From: JAXDAY01 sp034679345
Lineage (GTDB): Bacteria > Eisenbacteria > RBG-16-71-46 > CAIMUX01 > VGJL01
NCBI GenBank assembly: GCA_034679345.1
Contig: JAXDAY010000019.1
Coordinates: 1 to 64,000 of the forward strand
Direction: 5' to 3'
Length of the DNA stretch: 64,000 nt
The notes under the pieces are model-generated. The model was not told the DNA's origin, did not search any database, and was given only the letters and a program-made list of their open reading frames with translations. Every line of letters begins with the position of its first letter. The stretch's first letter is position 1. Shown here in pieces: positions 16,199 to 24,638 of the stretch. Both the position numbers and the translations under genes were made by a program.

Positions 16199-17440
16199 CT
16201 ATCGGACAACGACGACCCGATCGCTGCGCGCCACGCCTCCGGCGCTCAAGCGGATCGCATAGACTCCGGGCGGCACGCGCCTCCCGCCGGCATCCATGGC
16301 GTCCCAGAAAATTGCGTGCGATCCAGCAAACTGCTCACCGTCGAGGAGTTGCGCGAGCTTCCGCCCGGACGCGTCGAAGACTTCGCATCGCACCCAGGCA
16401 GGCGCCGGATTGACGTAGCTCCAGACAAACGGGCCGGTGAACGGGTTTCCCGATGCCAATCGCAGAGTCAGGGGCGGAGATCCGGATGAACCCGATACCT
16501 CTTCGTCGACCGCACTTGCCTCATCGACATTCACGGTAACCGGAAGGCAACGGGCGATGGATGAGTCCTCCTCCACTTGCAGCTCGCATGCGTAGGCTCC
16601 CGGAGGCACGTCAGCAAGATCGGCATCCGCGACGAGGATGAACTCCCAGAAGTTCGCTGTGTCCTCGATGGAACCGGTGAGCCATGGGGTGTCGGAGTGA
16701 ACGTGCAGCAATCCACTGCAGCGGTAGCATAGGTCCGCGACCTCGAAGCCCAACTCCGCGTGGGCGCTTTCGCCCGCGCGTCCCCTCATTGCCAACTCAT
16801 CGCCGTCGAACTCCGCCTCGCAGCAGAACCACTTTCCGGCCCGGCACGGTTGGCTCGAGTATTCGCACTCTGTCCCGGCCTCCGCGAAATCGGCTACTGG
16901 AGTCACGACCACCTGATCCCCGCCGCATCCCAGCACGAGCACGGGATCGCCAACCGGTTCTAACCTGCCATAGCCGTGAACATCGAATACGACCGTCATG
17001 GCGAGGAACATCTCATCGGGAATGAACTCGCACGGCCACGCTGCCTGGAGCACATGGGGGTTGCCTCCCGTGAAGTCGAACCACCCATCGCCTCCATTAC
17101 AGAACGCGACGCTCACCGGGCTCCACGCGTCCGGCCAAGCCCACTCGCCCCCCAACCAGGGAATGGGCAGCTCGCCGTGGATCCCCTGCTGAGGGTCGAT
17201 GAAAACCTGAAACTCCAATAGCCCCTGCTCCGGCGTGCTTGGATGCATGTCGCCGCACCAGTCGATGTCGGAGAGGCAGAGTTCCTCCGGCGCGCCGAGG
17301 GGCTGGACGTGGAAGTAGAGCAGGGCGTCCGGGGCGATATTGGGTTCTGCGGGGCTCGCGAAGAGGATGAAGCCGAGCGCGAGCGCAAGAATCAGAGCTA
17401 TTCTGAATAGGGAGCAGGCGGGAGGACTTAGCTGCAACAT
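16199..17440 (-). CDS. Secreted protein of unknown function with FlgD-like sorting domain
   Basis: 413 residues. ATG 17440 has AAAGGAGG 6 nt upstream and opens a long signal peptide (SLFRIALILALALGFILFAS). The mature part begins EPNIAPDALLYFHVQP and contains many Cys and Trp (CLSDIDWCGDMHP, CGGDQVVVTP, WFCCEAEF), reminiscent of proteins tallying 'choice-of-anchor' style Ig layers, but I cannot name the family. The C-terminal 90 residues form an FlgD-Ig-like domain ending DRVVVVR, suggesting T9SS-type export. A TATACT hexamer about 90 bp upstream (near 17530, minus) may be its promoter. Confidence 0.8.
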   Translation of the reverse strand: MLQLSPPACSLFRIALILALALGFILFASPAEPNIAPDALLYFHVQPLGAPEELCLSDIDWCGDMHPSTPEQGLLEFQVFIDPQQGIHGELPIPWLGGEWAWPDAWSPVSVAFCNGGDGWFDFTGGNPHVLQAAWPCEFIPDEMFLAMTVVFDVHGYGRLEPVGDPVLVLGCGGDQVVVTPVADFAEAGTECEYSSQPCRAGKWFCCEAEFDGDELAMRGRAGESAHAELGFEVADLCYRCSGLLHVHSDTPWLTGSIEDTANFWEFILVADADLADVPPGAYACELQVEEDSSIARCLPVTVNVDEASAVDEEVSGSSGSPPLTLRLASGNPFTGPFVWSYVNPAPAWVRCEVFDASGRKLAQLLDGEQFAGSHAIFWDAMDAGGRRVPPGVYAIRLSAGGVARSDRVVVVR

Positions 17441-17859
17441 TTCAGCCTCCTTTGCATCACCCGTCGAACCAGGTTCGGCGAGCTGAAATGCTGGCCGGCA
17501 AGCCGGGATCGGCTTCGCCGCCAGGTAGTATACACGAATCGCTCCGAGCAATTCAGGAGATGAGTGCGGCGCTGAAACATGTCCAACCCAGAATGTTCAA
17601 TCAAGCGGTGCTGGCGAGACGACATCGTCGAATGCGCCGATAAAGATCGGGCTTGGTTTGTTTGGACGACATACAGACACGCTCGCGCTTTCTCTGAGAG
17701 GACTTTGGCGGTTCAGCCCCGTGGCCCTCGCGCGAGCGCTCCGAATGCGCCGGAGCCAGTGCCCCAGCGATCTGGTATCCTGCCACGTCGTGGTTGGCCT
17801 GGCGCCGGAAGCGGCTCACCGAGGGCCGTTGGCCCCATCGAAGATTGAAGGAGGAAAGC
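17441..17859. other. Divergent intergenic region
   Basis: About 420 bp between the secreted-protein gene (minus) and pepT (plus). It contains the leader and possible TATACT -10 of the minus gene. A TATCCT hexamer at 17776-17781, with no good -35, is a possible -10 for pepT. The open frames here have no ribosome site and look like chance. No RNA gene was recognised. Confidence 0.4.
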
Positions 17860-19113
17860 GTGGATCCCAGATCGCACGATCGCGAAGCGCTGCTCGAGAG
17901 GTTCTGCCGGTACGTGAAGATCGAGACGACGGCCGTGGATGAGACGAGCGACTACCCGAGCTCACCGGGTCAGCTCGAGCTGGGCAAGATCCTCGCCGCA
18001 GAGATGCTGGCGATGGGAATCTCCGATACGCGGACCGACGAGAACGGGATCGTCCGGGGGACGATCCCCGGCAACTCGGCGGGCGCGCCCGCGATCGCTT
18101 GGCTCGCCCACATGGACACTTCGCCCGAGGCGAGCGCCAAGGGGGTGACGCCGATTGTGCATCGCAATTACGCGGGAGACGACATCGTCCTGCCCGGCGA
18201 TCCGGCAAAGGTGATCCGCCGCGAGGAAAGCGCCCACCTCGCCTCGTGCGTGGGGAAAACCCTCATCACGACCGATGGCCGTACGCTTCTCGGCGCCGAT
18301 GACAAGGCCGGTGTGGCTGTCATCATGACCGCGGCGGCGCGCCTCTTGTCGGGATCTTCCCAGCCGCACGGTCCGGTCCGGGTGGTCTTCACCTGCGACG
18401 AGGAGGTCGGTCGAGGCGTCGACAAGCTCGATCCCGCCTCGCTCGGAGTCGCCGTGGCCTACACGCTCGACGGGGAGGACGCGGGCACCATCGAGAACGA
18501 GACATTCTCCGCCGATCAGGCGATCGTCACGATCAGCGGCGTCAACATCCATCCCGGCCTCGCCCGCGCCCGCATGGTGAACGCCATTCGCATCGCCTCC
18601 CAGTTCGTCGCGCGCATGCCCTGGCACCGGCTCGCTCCCGAGACGACCTCGGGTCGCGAGCCGTTCCTCCATCCCTACGCGATCGAAGGGGGAGTAGCCG
18701 AGGCGAAAGTGAAGATCATCCTTCGGAGCTTCGCGACGGAGGATCTCGCCGAGCAGGCGGAACTCCTGCGCGCGATCGCCAAGGGGCTCGAAGCCGAGCA
18801 TCCCAAGGCGCGCGTCTCGATCGAGATCAAGAAGCAGTATCGCAACATGGCCGAGGGGCTCGGCCGTGACCCCCGCGCGGTCGCCCTCGTCGCCGATGCG
18901 ATGCGCAGCGTCGGCCTCGAACCCCGATTCGAAGCGATCCGCGGCGGAACCGACGGTTCGCGGCTGACCGAGCTGGGGCTTCCGACGCCCAACATCGGGG
19001 TTGGGATGCACAACTTCCACAGCCCCCTCGAGTACGCTTGTCTCGATGAGATGGAGAAGACGGTGGAGGTCCTCGTGGCTCTGGCCGGGCTCTGGGGGAA
19101 GGAACGAGCCTAA
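17860..19113 (+). CDS. pepT: Peptidase T (tripeptide aminopeptidase, M20B)
   Basis: 417 residues, close to the usual 408-410. GTG 17860 has GAAGGAGG 5 nt upstream. Zinc-site motifs of M20 enzymes are present: HMDTSP (about residue 85), GADDKAG (about 148), CDEEVGRG (about 182), and late GGTDGSRLT followed by PTPNIGVGMHNFHSPLE. The dimerisation insert begins with INIHPGLARARMVNAI. It is a cytoplasmic di-zinc enzyme releasing the N-terminal residue from tripeptides. It stands alone; its stop overlaps the convergent next gene by 4 bp. Confidence 0.93.
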   Translation: MDPRSHDREALLERFCRYVKIETTAVDETSDYPSSPGQLELGKILAAEMLAMGISDTRTDENGIVRGTIPGNSAGAPAIAWLAHMDTSPEASAKGVTPIVHRNYAGDDIVLPGDPAKVIRREESAHLASCVGKTLITTDGRTLLGADDKAGVAVIMTAAARLLSGSSQPHGPVRVVFTCDEEVGRGVDKLDPASLGVAVAYTLDGEDAGTIENETFSADQAIVTISGVNIHPGLARARMVNAIRIASQFVARMPWHRLAPETTSGREPFLHPYAIEGGVAEAKVKIILRSFATEDLAEQAELLRAIAKGLEAEHPKARVSIEIKKQYRNMAEGLGRDPRAVALVADAMRSVGLEPRFEAIRGGTDGSRLTELGLPTPNIGVGMHNFHSPLEYACLDEMEKTVEVLVALAGLWGKERA

Positions 19114-20258
19114 CCGCGCGAGTTCCGCGACGGGAAGCGTCGCTTCAGACGTCGTCTGAAAACCGATTCGCCGAGGCGGCGGTCCATGGCTGTCCGCAAG
19201 ATGAAGTAGAGGATGACTGCCGCCGCCGCCGCGACGATCCAGATCGACCTCCCGCTGAAGGTCGTGCGCTCCGCGAGATCCCGGACGGGCCTCCGCCAGC
19301 CCATGTCGGTGTCGAGAAGGAGGATCAGCACGGTCTGGTCGTCCGGGTAGCGATAGAAGCCGATTTCGGTTCCGTTCCCCTGCGCCTCGTAAGCCACGCG
19401 GCTCGTTCCCTGGGTCGTGCGTTCGAATAGCCAGCCGTACGAGCGGTCATTCGAGATGGGGTTGAAGAGCTTCTGCTTGGCGTCGGTGGTGAGGACCGCA
19501 TCGCCGCGCAATGCGAGCTCCAGCTGATAGAGATCGCCGGCGGTCGTCACGAAGGGCGGCTCCTCGGCCCCCAGAGGCACGTCTCTCGCCTTCGAGGCCG
19601 CTCGGGCGAGCGATCCTCCGAAGCGATCGATCCACCACCCGGAGCCCGGCAGCCGCGAGATGGAGCGCAGCGTCGATTCCTCGACGTGACGTCCCCGGAC
19701 GATCCCCGCGTCCGAGGATCCGGGCATTCGGCCGGTGAAGCGCATCTTCGCCGGCGCGAGGATGCGGGCATGCAGCGCGCTGTCGGGCCTTTCCCCGGTG
19801 CTCTTCGCGATGAGTTGGAGGAGGAGCGCGGGATCGGTCGCGCGATCCCGGAGGAGATCGTGGATCGTCCGCTGCCGGTCCGATTCTGGGAGTCCGTCGA
19901 AGTGGACCCCCAGTCGATCGGTGGTGGAGAGCCGGCTCTCGATCTCCAGGCGAAGGATCGTCAGGGTCGCGAATTGCCCGAGCATGGGATCAGCCGGGAA
20001 AGGGGAATCCGTCCGTCCCTCCGGCGTCCCCGCCGGATACGCCTCGCCATAGGACTTGTGAAGCCAGATCACGCCGCCTCGCTCCAGGAGCACAGTGCCC
20101 GAGAAGCCGTATCCCGCCCAACGCGTCAGGGTGGCGTCGAGCCTGCTGCCGATTCCCTCCTGGACGAACTCCTCGCGCAGGGGATCGACCGCGTCTGATG
20201 GGCCCGACCCGGCGAACAGACCGGCGAGAAGCCATCCCAGGAGAACGGGGGGTCTCAC
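19110..20258 (-). CDS. Membrane-anchored serine-hydrolase-fold pseudoenzyme (class C beta-lactamase-like)
   Basis: 382 residues. The GTG start at 20258 overlaps the preceding stop (GTGA), so it is coupled to the P1 peptidase. Order: signal peptide (VLLGWLLAGLFAG), beta-lactamase/transpeptidase-like body (YGFSGTVLLERGG..WLHKSYGEA, ILRLEIESRLSTTDRLGVHF, TIHDLLRD), one membrane helix at about 340-362, and a basic cytoplasmic tail. Where active relatives have F-x-x-G-S-x-x-K-Q-F, this protein has FPADPMLGQF, so both Ser and Lys are gone. The YSN motif and HxG motif are also not recognisable. It is probably a binding or regulatory protein rather than a hydrolase. Confidence 0.7.
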   Translation of the reverse strand: MRPPVLLGWLLAGLFAGSGPSDAVDPLREEFVQEGIGSRLDATLTRWAGYGFSGTVLLERGGVIWLHKSYGEAYPAGTPEGRTDSPFPADPMLGQFATLTILRLEIESRLSTTDRLGVHFDGLPESDRQRTIHDLLRDRATDPALLLQLIAKSTGERPDSALHARILAPAKMRFTGRMPGSSDAGIVRGRHVEESTLRSISRLPGSGWWIDRFGGSLARAASKARDVPLGAEEPPFVTTAGDLYQLELALRGDAVLTTDAKQKLFNPISNDRSYGWLFERTTQGTSRVAYEAQGNGTEIGFYRYPDDQTVLILLLDTDMGWRRPVRDLAERTTFSGRSIWIVAAAAAVILYFILRTAMDRRLGESVFRRRLKRRFPSRNSRG

Positions 20259-21247
20259 GCTCCGGCCCGCAGGTCCCGCAGGGCGGGCACGCCCGCGAAC
20301 GATTCGGCCGCCCGGATGGCGCGCACGACTGACCGGGCCAGAAGATCGGCCGCCACGGCGGCGAGCAGGCTAACGTCGCAGTCGGCGTCGCCCGCGGAGA
20401 GCGTGAAGAGCGTGTCTCCATCGACCATCGTGTGGACGGGTCGAATCGCCCGCGCGAGGCCGGCGATCGCCATCTCGGCGAATGCGTTCGCCCCCGATTT
20501 GTCAAGGCGGGCGTTGGTCGCCACGACCGCGATCACCGTGCTCGACGCATCCCGGGAGAATGCTAGTGGAGCGGCGCCGCGTTCGCGCATCGCGGCGAGC
20601 GTGTCGGCGAGGGAGTCGGGCTGCCCAGGCCGTCTGGCTCCCGCGAGAATCCCTCCGCCGGAAGGATCGAGGATGTCGCCGAATGCGTTGACGGCGCTCA
20701 ATGCCCCTACCATCAATCCGGGGAGGACCTCCTCGCTCGCGGATCCGAGCCCGCCTTTCATCGCGCGCTCGATTCCGAGGACCTTGCCGACCGTGGCGCC
20801 GCAACCGGCGCCGGCGTTTCCCTGCCGGATCGCCTCGCCCCGTTCGGCCTCGATGCAGGCAGCCTCTCCCATCGCTGCGTCGGGCCGCCGATCGGCGCGA
20901 CCGATCCCGAGATCGAACAAGACAGCGGCGGGGACGATCGGGACGCGCGCGGCGCTGGTCTCGAATCCGATGCCGCGCACCTCGAGCCATCGCGCGACTC
21001 CACCTGCGGCGTCGAGCCCGAATGCGCTCCCGCCGGCCAGGAGGATCGCGTGGCAGCGATCGACCAGGTGCAGGGGGCGCAAGGGATCGGTCTCGCGCGT
21101 GCCGTGCGCGCCGCCGCGCTGCGCGACGCCACCCACGGCCCCGCCCTCGGGGCAGAGGACGACGGTGCAGCCGGTCGCCGCGGATCGATCCTCGGCGCTG
21201 CCGGCCCGGAAGCCGGCGACGTCGGTCAGGTCATCGCGTCGGGCCAT
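20255..21247 (-). CDS. P1 (S58/DmpA-type) family peptidase
   Basis: 330 residues. ATG 21247 was chosen because a TATAAT (21258-21263, minus) sits 10 nt upstream and no Shine-Dalgarno is visible, suggesting a nearly leaderless transcript. The sequence follows the DmpA-like family throughout: LTDVAGFRAGSAEDRSAATGCTVVLCPEG, HAILLAGGSAFGLDAAGGVARWLE, GNAGAGCGATVGKVLG and KGGLGSAS. The conserved G-x-x-[ST] self-cleavage region near 'GLGSASEEV' fits an N-terminal nucleophile hydrolase that splits into two chains. Known members are aminopeptidases acting on L-, D- or beta-amino-acid amides. It is coupled to the degenerate beta-lactamase-fold protein downstream. Confidence 0.88.
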   Translation of the reverse strand: MARRDDLTDVAGFRAGSAEDRSAATGCTVVLCPEGGAVGGVAQRGGAHGTRETDPLRPLHLVDRCHAILLAGGSAFGLDAAGGVARWLEVRGIGFETSAARVPIVPAAVLFDLGIGRADRRPDAAMGEAACIEAERGEAIRQGNAGAGCGATVGKVLGIERAMKGGLGSASEEVLPGLMVGALSAVNAFGDILDPSGGGILAGARRPGQPDSLADTLAAMRERGAAPLAFSRDASSTVIAVVATNARLDKSGANAFAEMAIAGLARAIRPVHTMVDGDTLFTLSAGDADCDVSLLAAVAADLLARSVVRAIRAAESFAGVPALRDLRAGA

Positions 21248-21310
21248 CGAGGGCAACATTATAGTGGCGCTTGCGCCGCCGCCACCATCCTGACGCGCCC
21301 GTTCCGGCGC

Positions 21311-21339
21311 TGGCGATCCCAAGGGGAGACTGGTAGCCT
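21311..21339 (+). promoter_or_regulatory. Candidate promoter for rho (leaderless)
   Basis: TGGCGA at 21311-21316, 17-bp spacer, TAGCCT at 21334-21339. The ATG follows only 6 nt later, so transcription would start at about the A of ATG. No ribosome site lies in the right place. Confidence 0.4.
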
Positions 21340-21345
21340 TGCCCT

Positions 21346-22398
21346 ATGAACGAACACAAGCCGTCGCGGCGCCGACCGCCGCGCAAGCGCGCGGGCGCAT
21401 CCTCCGATTCCCAGATCCGTTCCGAACATCCTCGAGGCGACCGGCGCAGCCACGGCGCGCGCTCGCGGCAAGGCGGCTCCTCGGGCGGGAGACGCTCCTA
21501 CGCCGGGGGGAGGCCGCCCCGACCGTCCGATCTGGAGGATCTCTTCCGCGAACTCCAGCGCACCGTGAGCGTCGATCCTCACGAGCGCATCGTTCTCGAG
21601 ACGACGCCGGAGGATCTCTCGATGCGCGCCTTCGATCTGATCGCCCCGATCGGAAAAGGGCAGCGCTGCCTCATCACGGCTCCTCCCAAGGCGGGCAAGA
21701 CGACCTTCCTGATCGACGTCGCCCGCGCCGTCGAACGCAACCACCCGGAGATCGCCGCCTATGTCCTCCTGGTCGACGAGCGGCCCGAGGAGGTGACCCA
21801 CTTCCGGCGCGGCGTGCGCGCCACCGTCTTCGCCGCCTCATCCGACCTCTCCGCGCAGGAGCACGTCGAGAAGGCCGAAGAGGCGATGACGGTGATCCTT
21901 GCGCGGGTCGTCGCGGGGGAGGATGTCCTCCTGCTGCTCGATTCGATCACCCGTCTCGCGAGGGCCTACAACACGACTTTGGAGGGATCGGGCCGCACGT
22001 TGACCGGCGGACTCGATGCCGCCACGATGCATGCCCCGCGCCAGGTATTCGGCGCGGCGCGCAAGATCGAGGGCGGGGGAAGCCTCACGATCCTCGGCAC
22101 CGCCCTCATCGACACCGGATCGCGGATGGACGATGTGATCTTCCACGAGTTCAAGGGCACCGGGAACACCGAGCTCGTCCTCTCGCGCGATCTCTTCGAG
22201 AAGCGGATCTTCCCTTGCATCGACATCGCAAAGAGCGGAAGCCGCAAGGAGGAGAAGCTCGTGTCCCCCGAGCTCCTGCCGAAGCTCCACAGCCTGCGGC
22301 GGGTCCTCGCCGGCCGAAAGGCCGACGAGGCGATGAGCGGGCTCCTATCGCTCTTGCAGAAGTTCCCGACAAACGAGGCGATGCTCCGAAGTCTCTAG
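21346..22398 (+). CDS. rho: Transcription termination factor Rho, lacking the N-terminal RNA-binding OB-fold
   Basis: 350 residues, against about 420 in typical Rho. Residues 1-60 are Arg/Gly/Ser-rich and look disordered. The helical bundle and cold-shock-like OB-fold that form the primary RNA site are missing. From about 64 (DLFRELQRTVSVDPHERIVLE) the ATPase core is complete: IGKGQR, Walker A PPKAGKTT, LLVDERPEEVT, Walker B LLLLDSITRLARAYNT, the Q-loop region GSGRTLTGGLDAATMHAPRQVFGAARK, TALIDTGSRMDDVIFHEFKGTGN, and the R-loop/C-terminal region. It should form a hexameric RNA translocase; the basic N-tail may bind RNA instead. A second, full-length Rho elsewhere is possible. Confidence 0.92.
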   Translation: MNEHKPSRRRPPRKRAGASSDSQIRSEHPRGDRRSHGARSRQGGSSGGRRSYAGGRPPRPSDLEDLFRELQRTVSVDPHERIVLETTPEDLSMRAFDLIAPIGKGQRCLITAPPKAGKTTFLIDVARAVERNHPEIAAYVLLVDERPEEVTHFRRGVRATVFAASSDLSAQEHVEKAEEAMTVILARVVAGEDVLLLLDSITRLARAYNTTLEGSGRTLTGGLDAATMHAPRQVFGAARKIEGGGSLTILGTALIDTGSRMDDVIFHEFKGTGNTELVLSRDLFEKRIFPCIDIAKSGSRKEEKLVSPELLPKLHSLRRVLAGRKADEAMSGLLSLLQKFPTNEAMLRSL

Positions 22399-22402
22399 CC
22401 GA

Positions 22403-23449
22403 TCAACTCCGAAGCAGACGAATCGCCGGGCCGGATCGCTCCACGAAGCCCCCGACCTCCGCCGCCACCGCGACCCCGCGCCGGGCGAGCGCTTCCAGAA
22501 GATCGCCCACACGCTCCCCGGGCACGCTGATCAGAAGCCCCCCAGAGGTCTGCGGGTCGAAGAGCAGATCGAGTAGGGCTGGGTCGTGCCCCTCGCCGGC
22601 ATCCAGATGAGGGGAGACGAACATCCGGTTCGCATGCAGCCCGCCCGGCTTGTGGTTGGCCCGCGCATGATCGAGCGCTCCGTCGATGAGCGGCAGCGAC
22701 TCGGGGGCGATCTCCGCGGTGAGATCGGCGGCCTGCGCCATCTCGAGGAGGTGCCCGGCGAATCCGAAGCCGGTGATGTCGGTCGCCGCGTGGACCCCGA
22801 CTTCCATCATCGCCTCCGCCGCGCCGCGGTTGAGCCGCCGCATCACACCGGTGACGAGCGTCAACAGCTCGGGCTCCAGCTTTCCCCCCTTCAATGCGGT
22901 CGTGAGGATTCCCGTGCCGAGCGGCTTGGTGAGCACGAGTCGATCGCCCCTTCGCGCGCCGGCGTTCGTCACAACGCGGTCGGGATGGACCGTCCCGGTC
23001 ACGGATAGGCCGAAGAAGGGCTCCGGAGACTTGACGCTATGGCCTCCGGCGACGACCGCGTCCGCCTCGTGGACCACCTCGTGGCCTCCGCGGAGGATCT
23101 CCGTCAGGAGATCCCAGGGCAGCTCGTCCTGCGGCCATCCGACGATGTTGAGGGCGACGCGGGGCACGCCACCCATGGCGTAGACATCCGAGAGGGAGTT
23201 GGCCGCTGCGATCGCGCCATACGCGAAGGGATCGTCCACGACAGGCGTGAAGTAGTCGACCGTCTGGATGAGGGCGATCTCAGGCGTGAGACGAAAAACC
23301 CCCGCGTCGTCGTGGGTCTCGGTCCCCACGAGAAGATCCGGATGCGCCGATCGAGGCACCTTCGAAAGAACGAGCTCCAGGTCCCCCGGAGCGATCTTCG
23401 AAGCTCAGCCCGAGCAGGCGACCATTTCGGTCAGACGCTTCTGCGTCAT
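22403..23449 (-). CDS. selD: Selenide, water dikinase SelD with selenocysteine at the active site (TGA readthrough)
   Basis: 348 residues including selenocysteine. Start ATG 23449 follows GGAGGAG. The first residues read MTQKRLTEMVACSG, then TGA at 23405-23407, then ASKIAPGDLELVL, and the frame continues without a stop to 22403. In SelD this position is the catalytic Cys/Sec, with the partner Lys three residues on, as here (Sec15, Lys18). The rest has the expected purM-like motifs: DDAGVFRL, TVDYFTPVVDDP, AANSLSDVYAMGG, GGHS, GDRLVLTKPLGTG, TDITGFGFAGH and DPQTSGGLL. It makes selenophosphate from selenide and ATP. A hairpin right after the TGA fits a bacterial SECIS. A standard caller would start at 23359 and lose the active site. 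Confidence 0.92.
23360..23403 (-). promoter_or_regulatory. Bacterial SECIS-like hairpin after the selD TGA
   Basis: On the minus strand, CTTCGAAG (23403-23396) begins 1 nt after the TGA codon and pairs with TTTCGAAG (23367-23360), 8 bp with one G-T. Inside, GCTCC (23392-23388) pairs with GGAGC (23378-23374) around the loop GGGGGACCT. The G-rich apical loop lies 17-26 nt after the TGA, the range used by bSECIS elements bound by SelB. Confidence 0.75.
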
Positions 23450-23476
23450 GGTCCTTCTCTCCTCCTGGAGTCCACG

Positions 23477-24550
23477 CTAGCGAGTCCCCGGCTCCGGCGC
23501 CAGAAAGAGATCGTCGATGCGGCGAAGCAGCGTGACGAGCTGGAAGTCCCGCGCCCTCGGTCCGAGAATCTCGACGATCGTCTCCTTCGCGCTGTCTCCC
23601 GTTCCGGTCAGATAGTAGAAGGAGGCCGCGCGGGCGACGAGAGCGAGCTCCATCGGCCGCAGCGGCTCCACCGGATTGCCCGCCGCGACCCATCCCAGAT
23701 CCTTTTCGGCCCGACGGAGGGCCTCCATCTGGCTCGAGCGATCGAAGAAGACCGCGTAGCCGCGCTCGTCGGGCCGGATCAGAACCGGGAAGGAGCAGCA
23801 TTCCTCGCATTCCGCCTCGCCGCGGATCCCGAGACGCGCGATGAATCGACACCCATCGAGCATCTCCGGGGCGACGTCGAGAATCGGGCGCGCGGGATCC
23901 TCGCCCGGGCGAATGTCGCGCACACGGAGCGGTCCCACGTCGAGTCCGGCGACCAGACGGGAGGGATCGAGGAGCCGGACTCCGTCCGCGTCGAGGGAGA
24001 GAAACGCGATCCCGGAACATTCGCTCGAAGGGCAGCTGCAGACGCGGCGGAGGGCGATCTCGAGCGCGCCATCCTTGTCCAGATCGAAGCCGGCCTGCGC
24101 GTCGAGGATCGTGAGGCTGCAGAGATTCGGCCAGCGACCCCAGCGATCCGCCGTGAGCCGGATCGGCACGTTCTCGACCTCGGGATCCTCCGGCGCGAAG
24201 ACGGCAAGGTCTCGATTGCTCGTGGGCAGGACGACAGCTCGCTTGAGGCTGTCGCGGCCGCGCATCTCCAGCACTCGAAGGCGGGAGGTTGTGACGTCGA
24301 TCTCGGCGCGTCCGCCAAGGATCGATCCGATCCGCCTTCGCTCGACCAGCAGAACCCAGTCCCCGCCGGAGCGCCCGGCGCCGCTGATGACCTCGCGCTG
24401 AAGGGTCTCCCACGGGCCCGGGGAGGCAATCCAGTCGGCCTCCTGGACGGCAGAGGCGTCCGATTCCGCCTCGGCCCGCGCGGAAACGCACCCCGATAAG
24501 CCGATCGCCGCCTCCACCAGAAGCAGCCATGCGATTCGCCGGAAGGCCAT
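23477..24550 (-). CDS. Lipoprotein of unknown function
   Basis: 357 residues. ATG 24550 was chosen over ATG 24562 because a TTGACC-N17-GATGAT promoter ends 7 nt before it, implying a leaderless mRNA. The N-terminus (MAFRRIAWLLLVEAAIGLSGC) is a lipoprotein signal with lipobox LSGC. The body has one Ca-binding-like loop (GFDLDKDGALEIAL, about 200) of the sort found in FG-GAP/VCBS repeats, and several Cys pairs (CSCPSSEC, CEECC). The rest is not recognisable. It ends 27 bp before selD on the same strand and may share its transcript, but no functional link is visible. Confidence 0.72.
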   Translation of the reverse strand: MAFRRIAWLLLVEAAIGLSGCVSARAEAESDASAVQEADWIASPGPWETLQREVISGAGRSGGDWVLLVERRRIGSILGGRAEIDVTTSRLRVLEMRGRDSLKRAVVLPTSNRDLAVFAPEDPEVENVPIRLTADRWGRWPNLCSLTILDAQAGFDLDKDGALEIALRRVCSCPSSECSGIAFLSLDADGVRLLDPSRLVAGLDVGPLRVRDIRPGEDPARPILDVAPEMLDGCRFIARLGIRGEAECEECCSFPVLIRPDERGYAVFFDRSSQMEALRRAEKDLGWVAAGNPVEPLRPMELALVARAASFYYLTGTGDSAKETIVEILGPRARDFQLVTLLRRIDDLFLAPEPGTR

Positions 24551-24557
24551 CGAGGTG

Positions 24558-24586
24558 ATCATCCCGAGCGATTGGGGACAGGTCAA
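24558..24586 (-). promoter_or_regulatory. Candidate promoter of the lipoprotein-selD unit
   Basis: Minus strand: TTGACC (24586-24581), 17-bp spacer, GATGAT (24563-24558), then 7 nt to ATG 24550. There is no Shine-Dalgarno, consistent with a leaderless start. Confidence 0.5.
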
Positions 24587-24638
24587 CGCGCATCGATCGC
24601 GCTGGAATCGCTCGCCGGAATGGGTCCACAATGCGCCG

